A stretch of DNA of 64,000 bases from Megalobrama amblycephala. Lineage: Eukaryota; Chordata; Actinopteri; Cypriniformes; Xenocyprididae. Of the stretch, positions 45,568 to 57,023 are shown piece by piece. The translations under genes and the position numbers were made by a program. The stretch is taken from assembly GCF_018812025.1 (NCBI RefSeq), contig NC_063044.1, positions 72,905,379 through 72,969,378 of the forward strand, written 5' to 3'. Below the pieces are notes generated by a model, which worked only from the letters and a program-made list of their open reading frames with translations, had not been told where the DNA came from and made no database searches. Numbering within the stretch: position 1 is the stretch's first letter; each line of letters opens with the position of its first letter.

Positions 45568-46567
45568 NNNNNNNNNNNNNNNNNNNNNNNNNNNNNNNNN
45601 NNNNNNNNNNNNNNNNNNNNNNNNNNNNNNNNNNNNNNNNNNNNNNNNNNNNNNNNNNNNNNNNNNNNNNNNNNNNNNNNNNNNNNNNNNNNNNNNNNNN
45701 NNNNNNNNNNNNNNNNNNNNNNNNNNNNNNNNNNNNNNNNNNNNNNNNNNNNNNNNNNNNNNNNNNNNNNNNNNNNNNNNNNNNNNNNNNNNNNNNNNNN
45801 NNNNNNNNNNNNNNNNNNNNNNNNNNNNNNNNNNNNNNNNNNNNNNNNNNNNNNNNNNNNNNNNNNNNNNNNNNNNNNNNNNNNNNNNNNNNNNNNNNNN
45901 NNNNNNNNNNNNNNNNNNNNNNNNNNNNNNNNNNNNNNNNNNNNNNNNNNNNNNNNNNNNNNNNNNNNNNNNNNNNNNNNNNNNNNNNNNNNNNNNNNNN
46001 NNNNNNNNNNNNNNNNNNNNNNNNNNNNNNNNNNNNNNNNNNNNNNNNNNNNNNNNNNNNNNNNNNNNNNNNNNNNNNNNNNNNNNNNNNNNNNNNNNNN
46101 NNNNNNNNNNNNNNNNNNNNNNNNNNNNNNNNNNNNNNNNNNNNNNNNNNNNNNNNNNNNNNNNNNNNNNNNNNNNNNNNNNNNNNNNNNNNNNNNNNNN
46201 NNNNNNNNNNNNNNNNNNNNNNNNNNNNNNNNNNNNNNNNNNNNNNNNNNNNNNNNNNNNNNNNNNNNNNNNNNNNNNNNNNNNNNNNNNNNNNNNNNNN
46301 NNNNNNNNNNNNNNNNNNNNNNNNNNNNNNNNNNNNNNNNNNNNNNNNNNNNNNNNNNNNNNNNNNNNNNNNNNNNNNNNNNNNNNNNNNNNNNNNNNNN
46401 NNNNNNNNNNNNNNNNNNNNNNNNNNNNNNNNNNNNNNNNNNNNNNNNNNNNNNNNNNNNNNNNNNNNNNNNNNNNNNNNNNNNNNNNNNNNNNNNNNNN
46501 NNNNNNNNNNNNNNNNNNNNNNNNNNNNNNNNNNNNNNNNNNNNNNNNNNNNNNNNNNNNNNNNNNN
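45568..46567. other. Assembly gap (1000 N)
   Basis: Exactly 1000 unknown bases, a conventional gap size, so the true length is unknown. It begins within the eighth finger of copy D; finger arrays are repetitive and often break assemblies. Confidence 1.
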
Positions 46568-46722
46568 GGAAGAACCTATACAAGACCAGTTTCAAGGATG
46601 ATTGTACTTCCTGCCACCCCTGATGACGTGGATACCTCATAATTGCGGGCCATTTATTAGGGACAAATTTAGTGTCTAAATTTGGGGCGGCTGTACAAAA
46701 GGCCCTCAATCAGTCAAGCATG
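46568..46722 (+). pseudogene. Possible BEL/Pao pol C-terminal remnant
   Basis: The plus strand reads GRTYTRPVSRMIVLPATPDD then a stop. An (R/T)-RPV-R---LP ending occurs in BEL/Pao-type polyproteins, but only about 25 residues are present, at the edge of the gap. The alternative is chance. Confidence 0.35.
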
Positions 46723-46724
46723 TA

Positions 46725-48279
46725 CAGGTCCTTCTCAAAAAATTAGCATATTGTGATAAAGTTCATTATTTGCCATAATGTAATGATAAAAATTAAACTT
46801 TCATATATATTTAGATTCATTGCACACCAACTGAAATATTTCAGGTCTTTTATTGTTTTAATACTGATGATTTTGGCATACAGCTCATGAAAACCCAAAA
46901 TTCCTATCTCAAAAAATTAGCATATTTCATCCGACCAATAAAAGAAAAGTGTTTTTAATACAAAAAAAGTCAACCTTCAAATAATTATGTTCAGTTATGC
47001 ACTCAATACTTGGTCGGGAATCCTTTTGTAGAAAAAAATGCTTCAATGCGGCGTGGCATGGAGGCAATCAGCCTGTGGCACTGCTGAGGTGTTATGGAGG
47101 CCCAGGATGCTTCGATAGCGGCCTTAAGCTCATCCAGAGCGTTGCGTCTTGCGTCTCTCAACTTTCTCTTCACAATATCCCACAGATTCTCTATGGGGTT
47201 CAGGTCAGGAGAGTTGGCAGGCCAATTGAGCACAGTAATACCATGGTCAGTAAACCATTTACCAGTAGTTTTGGCACTGTGAGCAGGTGCCAGGTCGTGC
47301 TGAAAAAACGAAATCTTCATCTCCATAAAGCTTTTCAGCAGATGGAAGCATGAAGTGCTCCAAAATCTCCTGATAGCTAGCTGCATTGACCCTGCCCTTG
47401 ATAAAACACAGTGGACCAACACCAGCAGCTGACATGGCACCCCAGACCATCACTGACTGTGGGTACTTGACACTGGACTTCAGGCATTTGGCATTTCCTT
47501 CTCCCCAGTCTTCCTCCAGACTCTGGCACCTTGATTTCCGAATAACATGCAAAATTTGCTTTCATCCGAAAAAAGTACTTTGGACCACTGAGCAACAGTC
47601 CAGTGCTGCTTTTCTGTAGCCCAGGTCAGGCGCTTCTGCCGCTGTTTCTGGTTCAAAAGTGGCTTGACCTGGGGAATGCGGCACCTGTCCACCTGTTTGA
47701 CTCAGTACACTGCTTCCGCAGGTCCCCCAAGGTCTGGAATCGGTCCTTCTCCACAATCTTCCTCAGGGTCCGGTCACCTCTTCTCGTTGTGCAGCGTTTT
47801 TGCCACACTTTTTCCTTCCCACAGACTTCCCACTGAGGTGCCTTGATACAGCACTCTGGGAACAGCCTATTCGTTCAGAAATTTCTTTCTGTGTCTTACC
47901 CTCTCGCTTGAGGGTGTCAATGATGGCCTTCTGGTCGGCAGTCTTACCCATGATTGCGGTTTCGAGTAATGAACCAGGCTGGGAGTTTTTAAAAGCCTCA
48001 GGAATCTTTTGCAGGTGTTTAGAGTTAATAAGTTGATTCAGATGATTAGGTTAATAGCTCGTTTAGAGAACCTTTTCATGATATGCTAATTTTTTGAGAT
48101 AGGAATTTTGGGTTTTCATGAGCTGTATGCCAAATCATCAGTATTAAAACAATAAAAGACCTGAAATATTTCAGTTGGTGTGCAATGAATCTAAAATATA
48201 TGAAAGTTTAATTTTTATCATTACATTATGGAAAATAATGAACTTTATCACAATATGCTAATTTTTTGAGAAGGACCTG
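46725..48279 (-). mobile_element. Tc1/mariner element, 1555 bp
   Basis: Terminal inverted repeats CAGGTCCTTCTCAAAAAATT and its inverse, at least 48 bp each, flanked by TA (46723-46724, 48280-48281). The transposase is on the minus strand and frameshifted. Confidence 0.92.
47003..47951 (-). pseudogene. Tc1 transposase, frameshifted
   Basis: Starts MGKTADQKAIIDTLKREGKT with a paired helix-turn-helix (EISERIGCSQSAVSRHLSGK). Farther on are SDESKFCMLFGNQGARVWRK (first catalytic D), MVWGAMSAAGVGPLCFIKGR, and NSPDLNPIENLWDIVKRKL carrying the D and E of the DD34E triad. The protein is spread over at least four frames by small indels, so it is inactive. The end is near 47003. Confidence 0.85.
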
Positions 48280-48282
48280 TAT

Positions 48283-48786
48283 ATAGTTAAATGGAAAGTA
48301 TTACCTATTACGTCCAATAGGTGGCAGCCTACCCTTAACTCAAGTTCAGTGCAAGTGTTGCATCAGCCAGAACTCCGGTGACGTTAGGAGAAAATTGCCA
48401 GTATCTTTGATCAGATTTGAACTGTTATCATCTGTTTCTAGTTGGTGTGCGTCAATGACGACATGTAAGTGTGATGTTTATTATTATTGTTACTTTGTGA
48501 TCGTTTATTCACCGTATAGTATCGTAATAAGTGATGACTCATCCGTAAGCTAAGCTAATGATGACTGTTAGTGAAAGACGTCATTTGTATGACATTTTGT
48601 CGACCGCTATGTGATTATTAAGGCACTATTCATGCTGTAATCATTTAATTGATACAACTGGTTACTTTATACAGAGAATTGTTGACCTACTTTTAATTTA
48701 TATTATCTTTATATATCTTAATATTGTTTAATGCCCTAGCATGTGAGCATAATGCTGTACTATTTGTTATAATATTGCAGTTAGTA
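48283..48786 (+). other. Candidate 5' exon/upstream region of gene E
   Basis: A short ATGACGACAT|GTAAGTGTG at 48452-48466 looks like a first coding exon with a strong donor. Its phase does not fit the next exon seen (55368), so another exon or a different role is likely. No other feature. Confidence 0.25.
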
Positions 48787-50261
48787 ATTAGGGGCCAAGC
48801 CCCGAAGGGGCTGTAGCCCCTATTGTAATTGTACGTTTTCCCTTTTATTATTATTATTCTTCCTCCCGAATGGGAGTCTATGGCAGCCCTATCAACGGAA
48901 CATGAGAAAATGATGAAATTTGGCACAGTTGTAGAGATGCTCATGAATAGTGATTGGACCAAATTTGGAGTCTCTAGAACCAACTCTATAGCGCCACCAC
49001 CAGTTCAAAATTTCAACATTCTAACGGTTTTAACATTTGAACTCTTTGTCATAGAAAAATTAAATTTAGTTCATCTGATTCGTCTCTTCATGCTGATGCT
49101 ATTCAACTTCTTACATTAAGTCTCCACCCATTACAGTAGCGGCCATTTTGAAAAGTACAGTATTTGTTTTTTTCGCTTCTCCTCCTTCAAAATTTGTCCA
49201 ATTTTGTCCAGACTTTGATCAGGTGATCTTTGGTCTGAGCCGCACAGAAATGACTGAACAGATTTTTTTTATTCATCTTTGTTCAAAAGTTATGATGTCA
49301 CGAAGTTAACGAGGTTGACCCGAAATTGCTATAGAGGCTGTATCTCGGCCAAACTTTGAGCAATCGAAACAAAAATTGGTACCCTTGATCAAGACCATGA
49401 TCTAAGGTTCCATGCCGAATTTGGGAACAGCGCCACCTACAGGTCATGAGATATGAAAAATGGCTATTTTGGCCAATTACTTTTGAACACTTTATTAGAA
49501 AATCAAGATCTTGGTGTCTATGGATTCCTTGGGCCATGCCGAATCCGGGGATATTGAATTTGTCAACATCGGATGAAAAGCATGTCCGCCATGACTTGAA
49601 TTTTGTCATAAATTGCAATAACTTTTAAACAATTTGACATATCATCACAAAATTTGGTACATATGACCATCAGAGTGTCCTGAAGGTACATGAGAAGTTT
49701 CAGCACAGCGCCACCTAGTGTTCCACAGATATAATGTTTTTTGCAAAATTGCTTATAACTTTTGAAAACATTATCCAAAATTTGTCTGCTTTATGTCATT
49801 TTATTCCCTGGCTTATGCCGATTCCGACAATGTGTCATTTGTCATTTTCCTTAAATGTACCTGTCTGCCATATTGAATTAAATCAAAAACAGTTTTTTCG
49901 CTACTCCTCCTACAAATTTTGGTCAATTTTGTCCAAAATCAGCTCAGATGATCTTTGGACCGAGCCGCACAGAAATGACTGAACGGATTTTTGATATTCG
50001 CTACCATTCCCAAGATATTCATCTCTGAATGTGACCTTGCTTGTGTTTGTTGTCTTATACTAGTTAGCTTAGCACAGTAATTGCTTAGCATGCTAAACTA
50101 TTGCTATTCTTTCTAATGTGGTCTTCAGTCAACAGGTTAACCAAAACTTAGTTGGCATTAAATAACTTTGCATACTAATATGGTTAACATGCTATGAAGC
50201 TTTTTTTTTTGTGAACTCTTTCTCACACTGAAACCTCTGCTTAGCATACTGATGAACTTGC

Positions 50262-50342
50262 ATGGCTGATTAGCTCAATGTGTTACGCCACGGATCCCGA
50301 ATGCTCTGCATCGTGGGTTCGAAACTCAGTGTGACACATGCC
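50262..50342 (+). repeat. tRNA-like module 1
   Basis: GATTAGCTCAATGTGTTACG resembles an A box, and GTGGGTTCGAAACTC a B box 45 bases later. The acceptor stem does not pair, so this is not a functional tRNA. Confidence 0.45.
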
Positions 50343-51867
50343 CAGACCGCATGAGGTACTGTGGCAGGAAAAGATGCAGAACTTGTGTCTGTTCTAGGCA
50401 TTCTGCCTAAAACTGGTCTAATCTGAAGCTATCACATGCAATTCCTTTATGTCCAAATTCGTAGTTATTCTTCTTCCCCCTGTATGGTAATCAATGAACC
50501 ATAAGAAGGAAAATTATCAAATTTGGCATGCTTGTAGTGATAGTAATTAAAAGTAATTTGACCAACTTTGGAGTATCTAGGACTAAGTCTATAGCGCCAC
50601 CACCAGTTCAAATATTCACTTTTGTAAAGGTTATAACTTTTGAACCCTTTGTTCCAGAAAAATGAATGTCAATACAACTGATTCCTCTCTTCATACTGAT
50701 CACATTCAATATCTTACATTAAGTCTCCACCCAGTACAGTAGTGGCCATTTTGAAAAGTACAGTATTCCGTTTTTTCGCTACTCCTCCTTCAAAATTTGT
50801 CCAATTTTGTCCAAACTTTGATCAGGTGATCTTTGGTCTGAGCCGCACAGAAATGACTGAACAGATTTTTTTTATTCATCTTTGTTCAAAAGTTATGATG
50901 TCACGAAGTTAACGAGGTTGACCCAAAATTGCTATAGAGGCTGTATCTCGGCCAAACTTTGAGCAATCAAAACTAAAATTGGTACACTTGATCAAGACCA
51001 TGATCTGAGGTTCCATGCCAAATTTGGGAACAGCGCCACCTACAGGTCATGAGATCTGAAAAATGGCTATTTTGGCCAATAACTTTTGAACACTTTATTA
51101 GAAAATCAAGATCTTGGTGTCTATGGATTCCCTGTGCCATGCCGAATCCGAGGATATCGAATTCGTCAACATCGGATGAACCACGTGTCCGCCATTTTGA
51201 ATTTTGTCATAAATTGCAATAACTTTTAAACAATTTGACATATCTTCACACAAATTGGTATGTATGACCTTTAGAAGGTCCTGAAGGTACCTGAGAAGTT
51301 TCAACACAGCGCCACCTACTGTTCCACAGATGTAATGATTATTGCAAAACCACTTATAACTTTTGAAAACACTTTCCAAAATGTGTATGCTTTATGTCAT
51401 TTTATTCCCTGGCTTATGCCGATTCCGACGATGTGTCATTTGTCATTTTCCTTAAATGTACCTGTCCGCCATATTGAAATAAATGGAAAACAGTTTTTTC
51501 GCTACTCCTCCTACAATTTTTGTCCAATTTTGTCCAAAATCAGCTCAGGTGATCTTTGGACCGAGCCGCACAGAAATGACTGAATGGATTTTTGATATTC
51601 GCTACCATTCCCAAGATATTCATCTCTGAATGTGACCTTGCTTGTGTTTGTTGTCTTATGCTAGTTAGCTTAGCATGCTAATTGCTTAGCATGCTAACCA
51701 GTTGTCATTCTCTTTAATGTGGCTCTTCAGTTATCAAGTTAACCATGAGCTTCATTAGCATTAAGTTAGCTTAGCATGCTAATATGGTTAGCATGCTAAG
51801 TAATGCTTTTTTTGTGAATTCTTTGTTAGACTAAAAGGTTTCTTCCACAGTCTGTTGAATGTGCATC

Positions 51868-51952
51868 CTCAAGTAGCTCAATGTGTAAAGCCAGTTATCT
51901 GAAGAGCCCTGTATCCGAAGTTAGTGGGTTCGAATCCCAGGTGGAGCGGTTT
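51868..51952 (+). repeat. tRNA-like module 2
   Basis: AAGTAGCTCAATGTGTAAAG (A-box-like) and GTGGGTTCGAATCCCAG (canonical B box and T-arm). A near-identical copy is at 54311-54395. Acceptor pairing is poor. Confidence 0.5.
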
Positions 51953-52277
51953 TATAAAATAGTGTGTTTTGATTCCTTTACTGCCTCTTGGATTAGAAAT
52001 AAATGCTTTTTGTTTCATGCTGTGTTCATTTTCATCTAAGCTTATGTACATTCTGAGTTCATTCTTGCCCGTAATTCTGAACCAGCTGTTTCATGTTTGT
52101 TCATTTTCTGCTGTTTTTCCTCTTCCTGCTCTGTATTGCACTACAGCATGATGAGCTGCAGAATGATCTAAACTAAAGTTATTAAATATAACATTCAGTG
52201 CAGTTTTATAAAAATTCTTCATTTTGAGTTCATTCTCACATGAACTACTGAACTTCGGCAGTTGTGTAAACATTCAC

Positions 52278-52352
52278 CTGCACAGTGGTGCAATGAGATT
52301 AGAAATGGACACTGGACCAGCGGTCATGGGTTTGAATCCTGTGTCATGGGTT
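52278..52352 (+). repeat. tRNA-like module 3 (degenerate)
   Basis: GCACAGTGGTGCAATGAGAT and ATGGGTTTGAATCCTGTG; a decayed relative of the module at 54719. Confidence 0.4.
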
Positions 52353-54310
52353 CAAATTTAAGCGGCTCAGATGATCTTTTGACCGAGCACATAGAAATGA
52401 GTGAACAGATTTTTAATATTCGCTACCGTTCCCAAGATATTCATCTCTGAATGGGATCTTGCTTGTGTTTGATGTCTTATGGTAGTTAGCTTAGCACAGT
52501 AATTGCTCAGCATGCTAAACTATTGCTATACTTTCTAATGTGGTCTTCAGTCATCAGGTTAATTGTTTTTCTGTGAACTCTTTCTCACACTGAAACCTCT
52601 GCTTAGAAGACTGATGAACATGCATGGCTGATTAGTGTTACACCATGGATCCTGAATGCTCTGTGTCCGTTTTAGGCATTGTGCCTAAAACTGGTCTAAT
52701 CTGAAGCTATCACATGCAATTTATTTATGTCCAAATTCATAGTTATTCTTCTTCCCCCCAAATGGTAGTCAATGTACCATAAGTAGGAAAATTATCAAAT
52801 TTGGTACACTTATAATGATGGTAATTTAATTTTTTAGGGGCCAAGCCCCAAAGGGGCTGTAGCCCCTATTGTAATTGTACGTTTTCCCTTTTATTATTAT
52901 TATTCTTCCTCCCGAATGGGAGTCTATGGCAAGCCCTATCAACGGAACATGAGAAAATGATGAAATTTGGCACACTTGTAGTGATTGTCATGTCTAGAAA
53001 TCTGACCAATTTTGGAGTCTCTAGGACCAACTCTATAGCGCCACCACCAGTTCAAAAATTCAACATTCTAAAGGTTATAACTTTTGAACCATTTGGTCTA
53101 GAAAAATACAATTTAGTACATCTGATTCGTCTCTTTATGCTGATGCTATTCAACTTCTTACATTAAGTCTCCGCCCATTACAGTAGCGGCCATTTTGAAA
53201 AGTACAGTATTCCGTTTTTTCGCTACTCCTCCTTCAAATTCTGTCCAATTTTGTACAAATTTTGATCAGATGATCTTTGGACTGAGCCGCATAGAAATGA
53301 CTGAACAGATTTTTTTCATTCATCTTTGTTCAAAAGTTATAATGTCACGAAGTTAACGAGGTCGACCCAAAATTAGTATAGGGGCTGTATCTCGGCCAAA
53401 CTTTGAGCAATCGAAACAAAAATTGGTACGCTTCATCAGGACCATGATCTGAGGGTCCATGCCAAACTTGGGAACAGCGCCACCTACAGGTCATGAGATA
53501 TGAAAAATGGATATTTTTGCCAATAACTTTTGAACAGTTTGACAGAAAATCAAGATATTTGTGTCTATGGATTCCTTGGATCATGCCGAATCCGACGATA
53601 CCGATTCTGTCAATATTGGATGAATCACATGTCCGCCATTTTGAATTTTGTCATAAATTGCAATATCTTTTAAACAATTTGACATATCTTCACAAAAATT
53701 GGTACGTATGACCTTTAGAATGTCCTGAAGGTAGCTGAGAAGTTTCAGCACAGCGCCACCTACTGTTCCACAGATGTAATGATTATTGCAAAAACGCTTA
53801 TAACTTTTGAAAACACTTTCCAAAATGTGTATGCTTTATGTCATTTTATTCCCTGGCTTATGCCGATTCCGACAATGTGTCATTTGTCATTTTCCTTAAA
53901 TGTACCTGTCTGCCATATTGAAGTAAATGAAAAACAGCTTTTTCGCTACTCCTCCTACAAATTTTGGTCAATTTTGTCCAAAATCAGCTCAGATGATCTT
54001 TGGACCGAGCCGCACAGAAATGACTGAACGGATTTTTGATATTCACTACCGTACCCGAGATATTCATCTCTGAATGTGACCTTGATTGTGTTTGTTGTCT
54101 TATGCTAGTTAGCTTAGCATGCTAATTGCTTAGCATGCTAACCAGTTGTCATTCTCTTTAATGTGGCGCTTCAGTTATCAAGTTAACCATGAAGCTTCAT
54201 TAGCATTAAGTTAGCTTAGCATGCTAATATGGTTAGCATGCTAAGTAATGCTTTTTTTGTGAATTCTTTGTTACACTAAAAGTTCTCTTCCACAGCCTTT
54301 TGAATGTGCA

Positions 54311-54395
54311 TCCTCAAGTAGCTCAATGTGTAAAGCCAGTTACCTGAAGAGCCCTGTATCCGAAGCTAGTGGGTTCGAATCCCAGGTGGAGCGTT
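54311..54395 (+). repeat. tRNA-like module 4
   Basis: Copy of module 2 with GTGGGTTCGAATCCCAG. Confidence 0.5.
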
Positions 54396-54718
54396 TTTAT
54401 GAAATAGTGTGTTTTGATTCCTTTACTGCGTCTTGGATTAGAAATAAATGCTTTTTGTTTCATGCTGTGTTCATTTTCATTTAAGCTTATGTACATTCTG
54501 AGTTCATTCTCGCCCGTAATTCTGAACCAGCTGTTTCATGTTTGTTCATTTTCTGCTGTTTTTCCTCTTCCTGCTCTGTATTGCACTACAGCATGATGAG
54601 CTGCTGAATGATCTAAAGTAGTTATTAAGTATAACATTCAGTGCAGTTTTTTAAGAATTCTTCATTTTGAGTTCATTTTCACATAAACTAGTAAACTTCG
54701 GCAGGTGAGGTAATATTC

Positions 54719-54797
54719 ACCTGCACAGTGGCGAAATGAGATGAGAAATGGACTTTGGACCCGGAGGTCGTGGGTTCGAATCCCGTGCGGGGTGCCT
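54719..54797 (+). repeat. tRNA-like module 5
   Basis: CACAGTGGCGAAATGAGATG, then GACCCGGAGGTCGTGGGTTC and GAATCCCGTGCGGGGTGCC. It has the best T-arm and B box of the set; the D-arm is irregular. Confidence 0.5.
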
Positions 54798-55050
54798 TAA
54801 TGCAATTGTGTGTAATTAGTCATTTTGATACCTTTTTTATCCAAATAAGCATTGTACTAATCTTTATTCCTCTTCAATGAGATACAAGTGTTTTTAGTTT
54901 ATTCTGTGTTCATTCTCTGAACTTCTATTGATTTTCATTTCATTTCCACCTGTCCTTCTGAACCAGCTGTTTTGCATGTACATTCAATTTCTGCTGTTTT
55001 TGCTCTTCCTGCTCCGTATTGCGCTACTGCCCCTTCTGGGGCTTGGCCCC

Positions 55051-55367
55051 GAATTGCTGCTTGCAGCTATATTTAGCCTTTCTTTCTGTTTATTTAGAAC
55101 CACACCTTCATACCTGTATACACAAACACATATTGTGTAGTTTGAAATCCCTGTATGCCATACCGTGCTGATGCTAAATCTGAATCCTAATTACTCCAGT
55201 AAATCTACATCAACCAGATTCTGTCTCCCTGAGTCGTGACTGACGTCCAGTAGTGAATGCAACTTACAACCAGTTAACATAGTCATTCCTACCTCTTCCT
55301 AACAGTAAGGGTTTTTTTATGTCGTGAGATATGCTAATTTAATGTTATGCTTTCTTTCCACTTTCAG
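55051..55367 (+). other. Intron upstream of gene E exon
   Basis: Nothing recognisable except the tail AATTGCTGCTTGCAGCTATA just after the repeat block, which may belong to that repeat. Confidence 0.4.
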
Positions 55368-55632
55368 GTATCAAAAACGAAAACAAACTAGCAAAATAAA
55401 GAAAACTGAAGAGCTGACTAAGAAGCAACATGAAAAGAAAAAAAGACAGTGGCGGGAAAGCTCAAAGCGTTATTATAAAAGAAAGAAACAGCTTAAAGCT
55501 GTACTAGACACAACACCATCTAGTCAGGAAGATGATTCACTTCAGCTTATTCAAGTTATTGAAGAAGCAAATGTAGTTCAAGAAAATCTTCATGAAACTG
55601 CCCCAAAAGAACAGCCATTCTTGTCTCAGCAG
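55368..55632 (+). CDS. Gene E exon a: lysine-rich unnamed protein
   Basis: Acceptor TTTCCACTTTCAG and donor CAGCAG|GTAAAT bound 265 bases: one base completing a codon, then 88 codons with no stop. Basic, coiled-coil-prone start (QKRKQTSKIKKTEELTKKQH, then KKKRQWRESSKRYYKRKKQL), then an acidic/Gln-rich part (SSQEDDSLQLIQVIEEANVV). The arrangement resembles the N-terminal region of uncharacterised multi-exon proteins that occur in many copies in fish genomes. Likely nuclear from its composition. No known domain. Confidence 0.55.
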
Positions 55633-55924
55633 GTAAATGTCCCAGTAAAAAAAAAATAAAAAAAAAATTAACATATATGTTTATATAAAATCCATTTTCC
55701 AATTTTGTCAAATCTATTTTAGAGGTTGACTGAACTTTCAAATGTAGAAGTCAACATTAAAAAGACGTAAATTTATTGTTAATTTAGTAGGAACAACTTA
55801 TATAATTAAAATATTAAAAAACAAGAGCTTAAAATGTCAGGTTTTATGGTCAGGGGCAACTAATAGGCTGCTGAACATGCTCAGATTGATCACGGCTGAA
55901 TTTTTTCAGAGTTATGATGACATG

Positions 55925-55925
<1 letters not shown>

Positions 55926-55965
<40 letters not shown>
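55926..55965. repeat. (AT)n microsatellite
   Basis: About 19 AT units in the intron between gene E exons. Confidence 0.9.
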
Positions 55966-55966
<1 letters not shown>

Positions 55967-56310
55967 CTTTGTAACAATTGTGTTTTGTTTCAAGTCACTA
56001 TTAGAGTGAATGAGGTTATTTTCAGTTAAGTTTCCATTTCAGTAAGTATAAATAACTGTATGGTGGTCTACACAAGATAGAGTAACTTAAGAAGTTTCAC
56101 ATCATTTGTATTAATGTAAAATTACTGAACTTAAACATTATTTTAAAAGCCAAACAACAGTGAAAAGTTAAAATAACTGTATAATTATAATTTCAATGTA
56201 ATTAAGTTTGACTAACACAACATACACTTCTCAAAAGTTCTAAAGATCTTTTTTTAAGTTTTTGCGTTTCCAACTTCCAACAATATATCTTTTTTTTTTT
56301 TTCTTTACAG

Positions 56311-56960
56311 TGTAATGACATCAACTTAACTCCCCCCAAAAATGAGATACAGACACCAAGAGAAATAAAAACATTTACCCCAAAAGAATCACCCAAAACG
56401 AAGAAAAGAAAAATAACACTATCAAAATTGAGGGCAAAGTTGCGCAACACGGAAGAGAAGCTTTTGGACAGGACTAAAGAGATTTTAATCCTAAGGAAAA
56501 GACTGAGAAGACTTGAGAAGAGGGAGAGAAAGCAGAGACGTATAAACATGGAAGGCAGAGAGGCCAAAAAAAAAGCTAGAAAGAGAGATCAGATAATATT
56601 ACCCAACAGCCAGAGAAGATTAATGCGCAGAATTGTTAGCCGCTTCTTTCACCAAGATGAAGTTTGTGTTACTGTAATTAATGGCAAATCTGGTGAAATT
56701 CGATAAAAAGGCCAGATATTTCGCAAGAGAGCCTTGACAAACAACATGGCAAATCTTCATAGAAGATTTCAGACTGAGAATCCCAGGCACAAACTTTCTA
56801 TGTCTCATTTCTGTAAACTTAAGCCATTTTGGATCATCCACCGTAGAGTAACAGACAGATAAACATGTGCTTGTAAGAAAAAAATAGGCCAAAATGAAAA
56901 TTTTGGCCTGAAGATAAAAAGCTAGTGTAACCCAGTTACAAAATATGTTTAAGAAAAAAA
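56311..56960 (+). pseudogene. Gene E exon b: basic helical region, with in-frame stops
   Basis: Acceptor TTTTTTCTTTACAG; the phase continues exon a. 131 open codons encode a strongly basic, coiled-coil-like region (LRAKLRNTEEKLLDRTKEIL; KRLRRLEKRERKQRRINMEG) and then RRLMRRIVSRFFHQDEVCVT. A TAA at 56704 interrupts a segment that stays similar to the family afterwards (FRKRALTNNMANLHRRFQTE, then LSMSHFCKLKPFWIIHRR and TCACK); further stops are at 56860 and 56923. Continued conservation past the stops indicates a former longer exon, now decayed. The exon end is not defined. Confidence 0.55.
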
Positions 56961-57023
56961 ACAAACACTTTTATTTATCTCTTTCCCTTTCTAAGCCAAT
57001 CAAAATGTTGTATTGCCTTTGTC

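Larger units (their letters stand above)
48791..55050. repeat. Compound GGGGCCAAGC repeat block with two starts and one end
   Basis: The start GGGGCCAAGCCCCGAAGGGG at 48791 recurs as GGGGCCAAGCCCCAAAGGGG at 52839; the inverted end GCCCCTTCTGGGGCTTGGCC occurs only near 55030. Inside are three large copies of a unit of about 1.2 kb (48880-50060, 50460-51630, 52910-54090), each with AGTCTATGGCA-like, ATAGCGCCACCACCAGTTCA and ACAGCGCCACCTAC landmarks. A-T-G-C-T-A-A-rich spacers (TTAGCTTAGCATGCTAA) and tRNA-like modules separate them. No coding constraint: the frames are short and differ between copies. Confidence 0.8.

Noticed and set aside
49298..54027. Repeated short frames (such as those with CHFIPWLMPIPTMCHLSFSL) as a small-protein family
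   Set aside because: They lie in copies of a non-coding repeat, differ by frameshifts and stops, and have no start or splice context.
51868..54797. Functional tRNA genes
   Set aside because: B boxes are good, but acceptor and D stems do not pair and the modules are embedded in a dispersed repeat.
48452..55632. Direct splicing of ATGACGACAT|GTAAGT (48452-48461) to the gene E exon at 55368
   Set aside because: The donor leaves one base over while exon a needs two, so the join is out of frame; an intermediate exon would be required.
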